In this document: positions 48,764-60,389 of the stretch, piece after piece
Layout: each line of letters starts with the position of its first letter
Numbering within the stretch: position 1 is the first letter of the stretch
NCBI GenBank assembly: GCA_964020155.1
Contig: OZ026550.1
Span: 3,202,852 to 3,266,851, forward strand
DNA from: Chondrilla cf. caribensis
Lineage: Eukaryota; Porifera; Demospongiae; Chondrillida; Chondrillidae
Length of the DNA stretch: 64,000 bases
Reading direction: 5' to 3'
Notes under the pieces: generated by a model
Told to the model about the DNA's origin: nothing
Databases searched by the model: none
Seen by the model: only the letters and a program-made list of their open reading frames with translations
Position numbers and translations under genes: made by a program

Positions 48764-48917
48764 CCTGTGCACTAGCCTGGCGTAGCCGACCCTTGATCCG
48801 CCATTTTATTTTGTTGGAGCTGTACACCAGACTACGTATATACCTGTGCACTAGTCTGGCGTAGCCAACCCTTGATCTGCCATTTTATTTTGATGGGGCG
48901 GTGAAAGGGTCTGGGGA
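48764..48917. repeat. Two tandem copies of a CTGGCGTAGCC repeat
   Basis: Two units with 77-bp spacing (CCTGTGCACTAGYCTGGCGT, then AGCCRACCCTTGATC and GCCATTTTATTTT) lie about 460 bases downstream of the HELZ stop. A related sequence (GTGCACAGGTAGTCTGGCGT followed by AGCCGACC and CCATTTTTTTA) lies at 22684-22733, just 5' of the FPPS start codon. Confidence 0.7.
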
Positions 48918-49198
48918 CATTGCTATTCAATAGTGGTAGCATAGGGGCGGGGTCGAATGCAACATAATTATATAGTAAAATGGCAATCGATATCGCAGCA
49001 GTCATGCAAATACATTCCTTTAGCAAACTCAAGACACTCGTCACAACACTGAAAAAGCCACAGTAGAAAGCGTCTATCGCGATACTAGAAGAAAACGACA
49101 TTCTGCAAGACTTCCGACAGGCTTCAGTGAACAACCATAGTAACGGCTCTTTGTCCTTCGCCTTTGATTATATTTACGAGATAGAAAGAGCCACGCGC

Positions 49199-49238
49199 AG
49201 TGTAATGTGTAATGATCACCATCATTACACATTACACT
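49199..49238. repeat. Perfect 18-bp-arm hairpin
   Basis: The arms AGTGTAATGTGTAATGAT and its exact complement are separated by CACC. No U-tract follows and there is no adjacent gene, so it is not a terminator in the bacterial sense. It may be a MITE core. Confidence 0.85.
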
Positions 49239-49532
49239 TCTCTATTCCACCACTCCCTGGAGGTGAGGGCTTCATACCAGTGAAACAATCACAGTCACTA
49301 AGAGAGACAGTGTCCTGCAAACAACACGATATATTTAATGTATGTAATTGTGTCTTCACAAAATGGAGCTATTATGGGAATGGTCAACTGACATAAAAGA
49401 ATGCATAGCAGAGATGGGAAAGAATAGCACTGGGTGGTGAGCTCATGAAGGTCAAGAAAAGGACAAACAGGCTGTTAGTAGAAGGGAGGGGCAAAGAGGT
49501 TGTTAGTGGAGGCGGAGGGCAACCAGGATGTT

Positions 49533-49968
<436 letters not shown>

Positions 49969-49972
49969 AGAG

Positions 49973-50248
49973 TCTAAGAAGACCAAACTGGTATTGGCTG
50001 GTGATAAGATGCAGGTAAATATGTATGTATTATTACATGGTTTAGTAACATAGTTTGTTCACTAATTGGATCCCCGTATTCCAATAGACAAATACATCAG
50101 TTTATTCTCCACTTTCAAGAAAGTATGGGCTCGATATGTCATTGCTCGAAAGGCTTTATGATGACCCCATTTATAAGAAAGGCTTAGGTATAGCCTGCCG
50201 GGTGGAGCTCAATGAAAATCGGAGGTCACATAAGGATGTAAGTACCAT
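49973..50248 (+). pseudogene. Duplicated HELZ exon-intron-exon fragment
   Basis: 276 bases identical to 43010-43285 except for four substitutions and no gaps. It carries the last 42 bases of HELZ exon 17 (KTKLVLAGDKMQ, helicase motif III), the whole 73-base intron, exon 18 and the start of the next intron. Because the intron is kept, this is a DNA-level duplication and not a retrocopy. One coding change gives PLSRK for PLARK. It cannot be expressed as a helicase. Confidence 0.95.
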
Positions 50249-50267
50249 AATATTATACATATGTACA

Positions 50268-50269
<2 letters not shown>

Positions 50270-50307
<38 letters not shown>
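50270..50307. repeat. (TA)n microsatellite
   Basis: About 17 TA units at the right edge of the duplicated HELZ fragment, perhaps marking a break point. Confidence 0.95.
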
Positions 50308-50313
<6 letters not shown>

Positions 50314-51105
50314 AATAGAGTCTACTTGTAGCTTAGCTGTATTATCTGTCTATCAACAAAGACTAGAATGATTGGTATGAGAGTAAGCTAGCCCCACACT
50401 ACCAGGTCAACAGCCAACCACCTAGCTGTCCTTTTCATGCTATGTAGGGTATGTAATATACTTACACTGGATAACAACAAAAAATTCCTACATCTTTTTA
50501 TAGGAATGCAATTAAAGTATGTTTACACATGCTAGGATGGAATTGCAATTTGAATTAAATACACTGAAGGAACTGTGAACAATTTGTTCTAGTCTAAGCA
50601 GAAGTATGCATACTTAGGAAGGTCTCTGTGTTGGAAAGAAAATCACAATTTTTAATTGTGATGAGTTTGAGTATATGTGTGTGTTGTTTGTTATGTGTGT
50701 GTTTGTGTGTGGGGGATCGATCGCGAGGTGGTGCAATGGGGACATGCATGATTATACTGTATACTGTACCTGTGCATATGCCCGTTTGTGTGAGTGTGTG
50801 GGGGAGAGGGCTTGTGTGTGTGTGTGTGTGTGTGTGTTAGTGTGTAAAAAAATTGTGTGCTTGAGTGTGATATTTTGGGCATATTTTCTTGTGTTTGCTG
50901 TGTATGTGTGTGCTTGAGTGTAATTTTGTGTGTGTATTTGTTTGTATTTGCTGTGCGTGTGTGTTTGTGCATGTGTGTGTGTATGTGTGTGTGTGTTCAA
51001 GTGTATGTATTTTGTGTGTTTTGTGTGTACAGCATATGTGCACACGTGTTTGTGTTTGTGCATTTGTGTGTATGTGTATGTTTGTGTCTGTGCGTTTGTT
51101 TATAT
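50308..51105. other. Non-coding spacer, GT-rich in the second half
   Basis: No supported gene. From about 50670 to 51090 the sequence is an imperfect GT/TTTGTG low-complexity tract like the one at 28.8-30.3 kb, so open frames here are repeat artefacts. Confidence 0.7.
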
Positions 51106-51109
51106 ATGT

Positions 51110-51568
51110 ACAGTACGGTTCAAAAAAAAACAAACAGTAATCTCCTTTACCTTTTTTCAGTTAACAGTTAACGGTTAACCGTTATCCGTTAACCGTTACT
51201 GGTAGCTTTCTCATTGCGTAATCATTAATACGTAGGCGTATATTACCAAATGACAGCTGCGAATTGTGTATAACTCACGAACGATCCGGCGAAGAGTCAA
51301 TCGACTAGATCCAGGAAGACGGAGAGATGTTCCCATGTCCTTTGTACTTTTGAATCGTTACTCAAACACTCGCCTTCGATACTTTAAGTCCTTCTTCTTC
51401 AACGATTAAGAATTTATAACGTACCATTGACGGTTATCCATTATCGGTTATCGGTTAACGGTTGCCAGAAATCAGTTAACTTTTAACCGAAAAGCGTTAA
51501 CAGTTATAGGATTAACATGTAACTTTTATCCGGTAACGTTTAGTTTTTTTTTGAAGCATACCGTACAA
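51110..51568. mobile_element. MITE rich in GTTAAC/CGGTTA palindromes
   Basis: Inverted ends: GTACGGTTCAAAAAAAAAC on the left, and GTACGGTATGCTTCAAAAAA read inward from the right. Inside both arms are clusters of overlapping inverted GGTTAACCGTTA units (51163-51198 and 51428-51500). The arms fold on each other. No open frame of note. Confidence 0.6.
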
Positions 51569-51605
51569 AATGTGAGCACACATGTGTGTATTTATATATA
51601 TGCCT

Positions 51606-51606
<1 letters not shown>

Positions 51607-51650
<44 letters not shown>

Positions 51651-51652
51651 TG
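51607..51652. repeat. Poly-T to (GT)n tract
   Basis: About 31 T followed by about eight GT units. It could be the reverse-oriented poly-A tail of a retroposon, but no body is recognised. Confidence 0.8.
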
Positions 51653-51964
51653 TGTACCTTGATGGATCCAACATCACATTCTTGAAAATACATCATGAAA
51701 ACAGACTCTGATATACATATCATACGTACATAAGTATCCTTATTCTATGTCAAGCCTATGCAGAAGAAGCTTCCTAGCTACACGAAAATAACATACATAC
51801 ATAATGTACCAGCACTGGAAGCTACATACACACAGGCAGTAAACACACATTCGGGAGTCTTGCCTGCTTCAGGTACATACATACAGTATATACATGACCT
51901 CATGCTTAGGCATTTATATATGATAATTACTCACATGACAGTACTATATATTATGTTCAAATAC

Positions 51965-52770
51965 CTGCAGTTTCCAGGTGGAGTAGAACAGTGCCAGCAG
52001 TCTTCTTTCAGAAAAAACAGCTACTGCATGAGACAGAAAGAAACCTAACACCAGATGTCGAGACACAGGTGTAGTGTAGTTACTGGTAAGGGCGTATACA
52101 GTCAGTATCATTCACTATAACAAGCATCAGCTCCATGTGACATTGGTAAATTGAACAAACAATATCAATGATTGTTACTAAGGTATGTACATAAACTGGT
52201 ATTTTCTATTAACAAACATTGACATTTGCTCCAGTAACAACAAATGGGTATGGAAATACAACAATATCTCTAGTAATGAGTACTACCATTGAAAATTACT
52301 CTCAAAGATATAATACCAGATGCTCATTTTGAAGAGTATTCACTCAACAAAAAGGATATTGTAGAAGGAGTTGGAAGATGTGCTACATGAACACAAGAGT
52401 ACAATGAAGTCTGTTATAATGTAATGTTATTGCAACAGCCCTACTGAGGTATTACGTACTTGCTTCAGAAACCTTTTTCTCGTAGCAGTATACAGTGCAA
52501 ACTCCACCTCCCTCCACAAGTGCCAGTAGTGGCCCGAATAGCAATGCCTGTGATACCCAATGGCCGAAACTTTGTGCTGCATTCTGCACAAGAAATACCA
52601 TGAAGATAGAAACAATGATCAACTAGAGCTTCTTTGCAAAGGAGTGCAAAGCACAATGAGAAGTGAATGATTTCTACCACTCACAATAGAAGGGCTCCCT
52701 TCCACCGACTGATACAAACCAAAAAAGTGCTTGATAATAGCTTGTGTAGATTTTGTGCTTCTGTCTCAGA
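51965..52770 (-). CDS. Exons with Sfi1-like Trp repeats (partial, uncertain)
   Basis: Exon 52770-52685 (LHKLLSSTFLVCISRWKGAL) joins in phase to exon 52583-52460 (HRHCYSGHYWHLWREVEF). Exon 52023-51965 reads ERRLLALFYSTWKLQ but needs another phase. At about 53095-53045 lies YYLFLKWKQYML. The recurring (L/F)-x-x-W-(K/R) spacing of about 30 residues resembles Sfi1 centrin-binding repeats of centrosomal proteins. Centrin binding at centrioles would be the role if true. Start, end and further exons are not resolved, and one exon join is out of phase, so the gene may also be decayed. Confidence 0.3.
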
Positions 52771-54261
52771 CTGAGTAATAAAGAAAGGCAAGCAGTTCTG
52801 AAATACCTTTCCAAATAAAGATAGATATATATAAACACGTCACTGTTCATTCATATACAGTATGTGCAATACAGTACATACTGTACATATATACGAACTG
52901 TAACATATATACAGTGTAACCTTTCCACAAGGACGCTTTGGGACCTTACCTTATGTCACTACAACATCTAAAATTATACTGTTCACAGCCTATACAAATG
53001 TGGATATAAAATAGGTATGTATATATGTCTACATCACAAATGAAAAGCATTGGAGCATATATTGCTTCCACTTCAGAAAAAGGTAATATACTACTGAGTG
53101 CTGCCATTTCCTATGTAGATACATGGCTTTCAAGATGCTCTCTATATATTATACATATATACATGCATATCACAATGAAATTTATACATGGCAGATATGT
53201 GAAACATTATTCTTACTTTTCATCAGTTCATGTTCGATTTGGTCTCTCCATTAGGTCTTCCACGATGATAGCACCTTACATACCAACATACAGAGATGGA
53301 TTTGTTCAGCCTGTAAGATTCTACCCTTGGTTTCACAACTGATTTGGATTTCTTCATGCTACTTTGTCAAAACCTTGGTATTAACAGACCCACTTGAATC
53401 AACGTTTATTGGCAGCTAGAAAAACAAGTCTTAATTAACACCACATTAGTCCAGTGTGTTCTGGTATTATCCTCTAAATACCTCAGTAATATATATCTTT
53501 CCATTCCATCCAACACTACCTACACAGTTGGTAAACAAATTGTACATCTCATTGAAAAACACTCACAGTAAACCTCATTCAAATACCATGGTTCACAAAG
53601 TAACACATACTAACCCTGTTTCAAATTGTACAGTAAATTTCATGTTTACAATATCAATAAAAACAATGCACAAACACAAATTAGAACACAGGTAATGGAG
53701 ATGAGATTTGGACACCAGTGAACATAATTATCTGAACACAAGAGTTCAGAAAAAACAGGTGTACTTTCAATTCAACCGAAAATCCGACATCAATTTCAAA
53801 ATTGCAACTTCAATGGGATTAATGAAGGTAATAATCAGTAGTGGATGGTATGGGTAACAATATGCAGTTTGAGCATTTGCTACAAATTAAGATCACATAC
53901 CTAACATTCCTATTCCAGGCATATTATTGCTGCAGTTATGTTGGCTGTGTTTTGTGCTTGGCAGGGTTTCGGTTAGGGCAGTACTTAAAGCTCAATGCGC
54001 TTCTCAGTCGAATTGTTTTCCCCAATTGTTGTGCCTTGTTGTTTAATGTCAATGGCGGTGTTTTGACTGTGATTCAGGTTTCCCCTTGGCGTTGTCATGT
54101 GGTGACAGTGTTACCATAGCACCTGTAGCTGTGGTTGTGTTAGATTTCTCCATTTACGGTTGATTGTTAGATCTTACCTACATACGTATGTGACCTACTG
54201 TAAGACTACTGTGTTACGTTTGGTATAGTCTGTTATATGACCTGGTTTGCAGGGTGGGTGA

Positions 54262-54714
54262 ATGAGGCTACCTTGTCAGGTTATGATACACACACATACA
54301 CAAACAAAACAACACACACATAATACACTCAAACACATACACAAACAAAACAATATATGTACATACACACACATACTACCCGCCCACTATCAGAGAGGGT
54401 CACAGAAGCATGATGGAGAATGCTGGAACACATGCATTCCATCACACACACCAGCTCAACTAGCTTTGAAATTTGCTGTGACTGATGCTACAAAGTACAA
54501 AGGGAGACGAGGCCGACACCGGACAAACCTCCTCGATATAATCAGAGCCGATCTCAGTAAACACCAACTCAAGCTGCAATGGGAAGCAGACCTCACGTTC
54601 TTACAAAAGCTAGCTTCAGAAAAGAGCAGCTGGTGAACATTAGGGCCAAGAAAGGACTGATTGCAACTCTAACTACATTAATGTTACTACGTATATAGTG
54701 TTGCAGAAAACAGT

Positions 54715-54746
<32 letters not shown>
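54262..54746 (+). mobile_element. 3' tail of a LINE with (AAT)n end
   Basis: After a CA-rich start, the frame reads GRRGRHRTNLLDIIRADLSK and DLTFLQKLASEKSSW, the C-terminal end typical of L2/CR1-like ORF2 (G-R-x-x-x-T at the RNase/tail end), then about 80 bases later a run of ten AAT units (54717-54746). 3' microsatellite tails are normal in these elements. Strongly 5'-truncated. Confidence 0.5.
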
Positions 54747-54747
<1 letters not shown>

Positions 54748-57700
54748 TTACACCTTGTGAATATTAATGAGGTGTATTAGTGGATTATACACTCCACTAC
54801 ATCAAAGTAAACGCCCATGCACCATGGTACAAGCCCCATTCATTCACAAATGATCACTGATTGACTGTGAAGTTTACATATTAATTTTAATAATTCTCTG
54901 AATTAAGGTCTGCGTTATGGTCCCAGTAAGAATTCTATTCATACTGAGTTCTAGTTTCTTGGCCATAGGCATTTATAGACGTGCTAATATCTCTAACTAA
55001 TTGGTTGTCCTACCTTTTTCATTCGAAGGAACCAAGGGTACGCCCTTCACGAGAATATCCATTCCATTCAACTGACCTTAGTTCATGAATGAACTCATGC
55101 CAAACTTAATTCAATCTGCACATGTACACAGAGGATCCTAAGGTACCACGGTATCATCATAGATACTCTAAACGTACATAGTACACCACAGTACTAGCGG
55201 GCGACTATATAGGCTACTACCCTATTCACATGGACGCGTGAAGCGGGTCAAACCCGAGTTGAACTTGATTTAAAGCGAGTTACTGCAGGTGGCCCGTGGT
55301 GTGGGCTACTTCAGAAAATGGCAGGGTATGGCTATATACGAGTATGTGATTGTGGACATCATTGATAATGATGTTGTTGCAGAGTCTACATGTAAGACAC
55401 ACGAGTTTTACTGACGGAAAAAAGGACCTCACTGACATTTTTGGTTAGGTCGCCGATATGTGCATTGTTAATAGGACCATAATATCCTCTTTTACATCTA
55501 GAATAGATCGTAATACTCTAGCTAGTAATTATGTATGTAACTGGTACATACTTATCCTCACAATAAAGGACACTTTCCCAGGCTTTGAAGGCAGACTTCC
55601 ATATTGTACTAATACTGCACTTCACCTCTGATCATGCAGTGGATGACCTCCCTACAATGGACAGATAATGGTACAGTACCAGTACTAGGGTGTCCTTTAT
55701 GAAGAGGTTCATAGTATGACTATAGTAGTTTGAGGCAGAGTAGGGTAACTTGTAAGGGGCATCATCAATGTGAGTTATGGACAAGTGTTTTTCAGGCTTG
55801 AATAAAATAAGCTGTTTTCTGAGATAATGTACGGTGGCATTGACTACATTATAATCATTGCTTATAATGCTTATCATTATTACATTATAATCTATGATCC
55901 CTACAATCAATTCCAACTTAGTCTTTGTCAGTCATTAGATCAATGGAAGAGTTCATAACATCTGAAATACGTACCCTTATATATAGCCTGAATAATAATA
56001 TTTTGTTTGGTCCGGTTTATTAAGTACAGTGCGTCCCTACAGATGGATGTGACTTTACAGTGAGCATACGTGAATTGTATGGTGCACATTGCCTGTAATG
56101 CCACAGTCCATTCGATTCATGTCACAGAAATTGTGACCTGCTGACTATATTGTGTCCCTTCTTGAACTGCTCAATGGTGGAATCTTTAGATATTCCACTC
56201 AATTGTCATTATGAGATAATATCCAGCAATTTGGATGGATTGGGCAGTGGTCCACAGCACCAGCCTTGCTGGACACTCAAGTGGCGAAGATTCCGTCTGT
56301 GATTTGAAATAGTTTGTGTTTAGCCACGGTAGGAATGCACAGTAATTATCGTTCATTGGCATTATAATACCATTGCAGTTTGCATGTGTTATAATATTAT
56401 ACACACCAGTAATACATTAAGGCAATACACATTTGTTATTATCAGCAAGTAATTCTCAATCAGTCAGTGTAGGCCTCTTGTTTCTCTTAGTGTTCAGATC
56501 ATAATAGGTTACAGTTGCTGTTCACTTTGTTGAGGAAGTATCTTTGCCTTCACTTGACCCTACTGGCTGGTGCTAGTTGTAAGCACATGAAGAGCTGCAG
56601 TATTGGCCTGTGGTTGGCTTACCTGAGTCTGGAGTCATGTTGGATAACAAGTTGAGACTTCTTTTGGTTGATTGATCCTCTGACGTTTTTCTCGTTAACT
56701 GGAATTCTCTTGATTACACTCAGTATTAATTTGGTGGTTTGTATATAAGAGATGTTTGAGATCAGGCACTTTGTGTCAATCTGCTGGATACTGTGTAAAT
56801 GTCTGTTACTCCCGGAGACTGTTCAAGTACTTCTTGCAATAGATATGTAATGAGCTTACTGTAACAAGGCATGTTTGATTGGGCACCATGAAGTGATGCA
56901 ATTCAATAAAAAGTATCATTCGTAGCTCTTGGTAGTGACTAGATGGCTGGAAAGAAGTCCAGGGTCTCAACCATTGCTTTATATTCTCTTTCTTCCTTTG
57001 TTGCATGTTGTTTCATTCCCAAAGAGTGGTTCAGGCTTTTTAAGAGATGGATCTGAGCATCCTGGAGAGGTTCATCTGGCCTGATTTGATGGGGGGTATC
57101 ATCATGTTCATAGACTGATACTACAGAGGCAGAGCACTGCAGATATTAGTCTAGCTGCTAGTCCCTGCTTTCACCCTTTGTGTGGGTGAAGAAAAGTATA
57201 GGGTCTAGCAAATATTGTACTTTTTATACCTCGTTTTGACCAATCAAATCGCTGGACCCCAGAATCAGTGAGCCACCCGTGTGCAATAAATGCCCCAGGC
57301 TAGCAGCTAGAGTAGAACTTGCAGTGACTTTTTTCATATGACTATTATATTGGACAAACAGAATGGTGGAAAAAGGACAAGAACAACCTTTATTAGATAA
57401 AAGATACTGTAAAATCAATGTGTCAATGTGTGTGGTCAGTGTTGTTTTGAGCGTTAGTTCGTTCTGAGAGCATTCAGTAATTTGCAAATAACATGTAATA
57501 GCTGTATCCTGGTGTTTCACATCAGACAGGTGATAGCAGGTACGTACTTATGTATGTATGTATGTGTACACTTGTACATGTGAATGATTGTCAAGAGTAT
57601 ACCCTAATATAATATGTACATGTGCTCATATGTACACATGTACAGTGGAATTAGAGTAAAGGAAATCTCTGGTGGCTGAAATTTTACTTATGAAAGTTAT

Positions 57701-58500
57701 CACCAAGTTAAGATATTATTTGTGCAAACATATCCATGTGGCATATCCGGAAGGTTTAGTTAAGCGTGTTTGACTTTAGTGGGCTCCACTCTGCATGTGT
57801 TAATTGTTCAGTTGTAGTGGTAACGGTAAGTACCTCAGATTTACAATATGGCAGTACAGCATGTATTGACATACGACAGTAACGTGTGTATGCAAGCTAT
57901 GTAAACATAGGTATGTAAGACAACCTTGCATACAACCTTGTAGCAACCTTGTAACAATTTTGCCTACAAAACGGTAACACCTGGCATAAAACCTTGTAGC
58001 AGCCTTGCATACGACCTTGTAACAACCTTGTAACAACCTTAATTGTAAAAACCTTGTAACAAATTTGTAACAACCTTGCATATATGCAACCTTGTAACAG
58101 CCATATCCTGGAAACAGTTTTAAATGTACTGTACTTGCGTGTTGCCACCTTGTGTACAACCTTGTCATATTTGTTGCACTTGTTATGTGTGGTCCTATTA
58201 TGAATGAAGAGGGAAGGACATATGTATCTGTATACTTACAGTATGTCATTACATTTTATATGTTGAACTTTTGTGTATAAATGCTGTATAGCTATGTTAT
58301 CACATTATTATACTATTATACTATATTACCTACTATATTCCAAACACTGTGATACAGTTATAAGAATAGATTTTTATACTAACCATCAAATACAGACTTG
58401 TTGGTGATAGATGATAGGAAGTGCACCGAAGGACTGCTATCTATAATATAGCTATAGGTGAAATCATCACTGGTGAAATTTTGTTTATTTTGAAGGTCAT
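54747..58500. other. Non-coding intergenic stretch
   Basis: No exon chain could be supported on either strand. The only clear structure is the CCTTGTAAC tandem repeat at 57925-58165. The rest is AT-rich with scattered TACGTA motifs. Confidence 0.6.
57925..58165. repeat. Degenerate minisatellite of AACCTTGTAACA units
   Basis: About 15 imperfect copies of a 10-20 base unit containing ACCTTGTA or ACCTTGCATA. It gives rise to Leu/Tyr/Lys-rich open frames on the minus strand (LLQGCYK) that are repeat artefacts. Confidence 0.85.
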
Positions 58501-58514
58501 TGATTTTGTGAGGA

Positions 58515-60148
58515 GTGTGCTCCTTCATTGCTGTATTCACTCAACCTTGTCAGATTACACTAAATGCTTTGATCTATTTTTTGTATTTTGGTAAATATAT
58601 ATGGTATGCGGATGATGCCTCAGCAGGAGGACAAGTGGCCCAATTATGTAAATGGTTGGAGAAACTAACAACAGCTGGCCCACACTTTGGGTACCTACCC
58701 AATCCAACCAAAAGTTGGCTAGTGGTCAAACCACAACATCTTCAGACAGCAAAGGATCTTTTTTGGGAGACAGGACTGAATATCACTGTCGAGGGCCACA
58801 GACACCTGAGGGCTCCCATTGGATCCAGGGATTTTGTGGAGGATTTTGTTCGTGAAAAGGTCCAGAAATGGAAAGCTGAAATAGAGAAGCTTTTGAATAT
58901 CTCAAGAAGCAAACCACAAGCAGCATATGCTGTATTTACACATGGAATTCAACATAGATGGTCCTTTATATCACGAACAATTCCAGACATTGAAGAGCTA
59001 CTCCAACCTCTTGAAGATGCCTTGAGATATTGTTTCATTCCAACCATAACAGGAAGACCAGCAGTTAATGATACAGAAAGGGAATTGATGGCTCTACCAA
59101 CCAGAGAAGGAGGTCTGGGTATTTCTATTCCCCATAAGAATGCCCTTTGTCAAGCAAAATCATGCCTTTCCATCATAAAACCTCTAGTACAACTAATTTT
59201 GGATAGAAAGAGCACTTACCCGCAATCAATCCAACAGGAGCAAAAAGAATTAAATCTGAAGTTCACACATCATTTAAAGGTGAAAAAAGAAGTGGTGGCA
59301 GTAAAGATGAAGCTGACAAATAACAAACAAAGATCAATGGAGCATGCCAGTGAAAGGGGAGCTTCCTCATGGTTAACTGTTTTCCCAATGGCCAAACACG
59401 GATATAATCTTCAAAAGCAAGCCTTTCGAGATGCGCTTGCTCTAAGGTACAGTATGGGTGGCCTCCATTCAATCTTCCAACACATTGTGCCTTTGGGCAA
59501 AATTTCAGTGTGAATCATGTTTCACATGTCTGAAAGGAGCACTACCATCCATCCGCTACAATAAAATTCGAGATATAACAGCCAACCTTTTAACAGAGGT
59601 ATGTCCCAATGTTGGCATAGAACCTACCCTCCAGGTACTCAATGGAGAGAGCTTCCCCCTCAGAAGCACCTATGTACATGAAGGAGCTAGACTGGACATT
59701 AAGGCTTCAGACTTTTGGGACAATTGCAAGTCAAAGAGAAATACTTTCTTTGATGTGAGGTGTTTAATTCCCATGCTCCAACAAATTGCAAGTGAAGCTT
59801 GATATCCACCTACAGGAAACATGAGCAGGAAAGAGACGAAGCTATGAAAGAAGAATAATTGGAGTGGAACATGGAACGTTTACTCCTCTAGTTTTTTCAA
59901 CATCTGGTGGCTGGGGACCTTCGGCAACAGTGACATTCAAATGTCTTGCCAGTATGATTGCAGAGAAGCATGGACAATCTTATAATTCCACTCTCCAATT
60001 CATAAGATGCAAGATTGCCTACTCATTACTTGATTCTGCGGTGATGTGCCTAAGAGCTCCAAGATCATCAATGCACACACCAATCAACCTAAATCTCTAC
60101 GATCAACCTCTTGATCTCGTCAACAGCGAAGTCCAGATCAATGAATAA
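58515..60148 (+). mobile_element. 5'-truncated retroelement: RT plus C-terminal nuclease-like domain
   Basis: 332-codon frame (58515-59513): the RT catalytic motif WYADDASAGG, thumb region, then GGLGI and MEHASERGASSWLT. It continues after a frameshift as 59458-59802 (CESCFTCLKGALPSIRYNKI, then ARLDIKASDFWD...FFDVRCL) and after another as 59864-60148 (HGTFTPLVFSTSGGWGP ... CLRAPRSS). This order is that of a widespread invertebrate RT family. The LDI...FFDVR part resembles a PD-(D/E)xK nuclease core (inference). The N-terminal RT half is missing and three frames are needed, so it is dead. Confidence 0.7.
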
Positions 60149-60389
60149 AAGAACTAATGAACAGCCCATTTGAGGGTTTATGTATTCATAATGTTTTAAG
60201 TTACATATCTATATACATATTGAATGTCTATTATTTATTATTGTGTATATGTTTTTTGTATTATAATATACCAAATGATCAATGTACTGTTAGTACATCT
60301 GAAAACAACACCGATAAATACATGAATCTAATAATAATGATTAGAAATAAGAACATGATTTTCGCAAATGATATAAATGTAAATGTACA

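Noticed and set aside
50088..50237. A second functional HELZ gene at 50 kb
   Set aside because: Only 276 bases match; flanking DNA is repeat and microsatellite with no other helicase exon.
52465..52680. Alternative minus frame ECSTKFRPLGITG
   Set aside because: It needs to read through a GT donor and acceptor; the other frame joins the neighbouring exon in phase.
57800..58249. Minus frames of 83 and 149 codons with LLQGCYK repeats
   Set aside because: Both are translations of the AACCTTGTAACA minisatellite.
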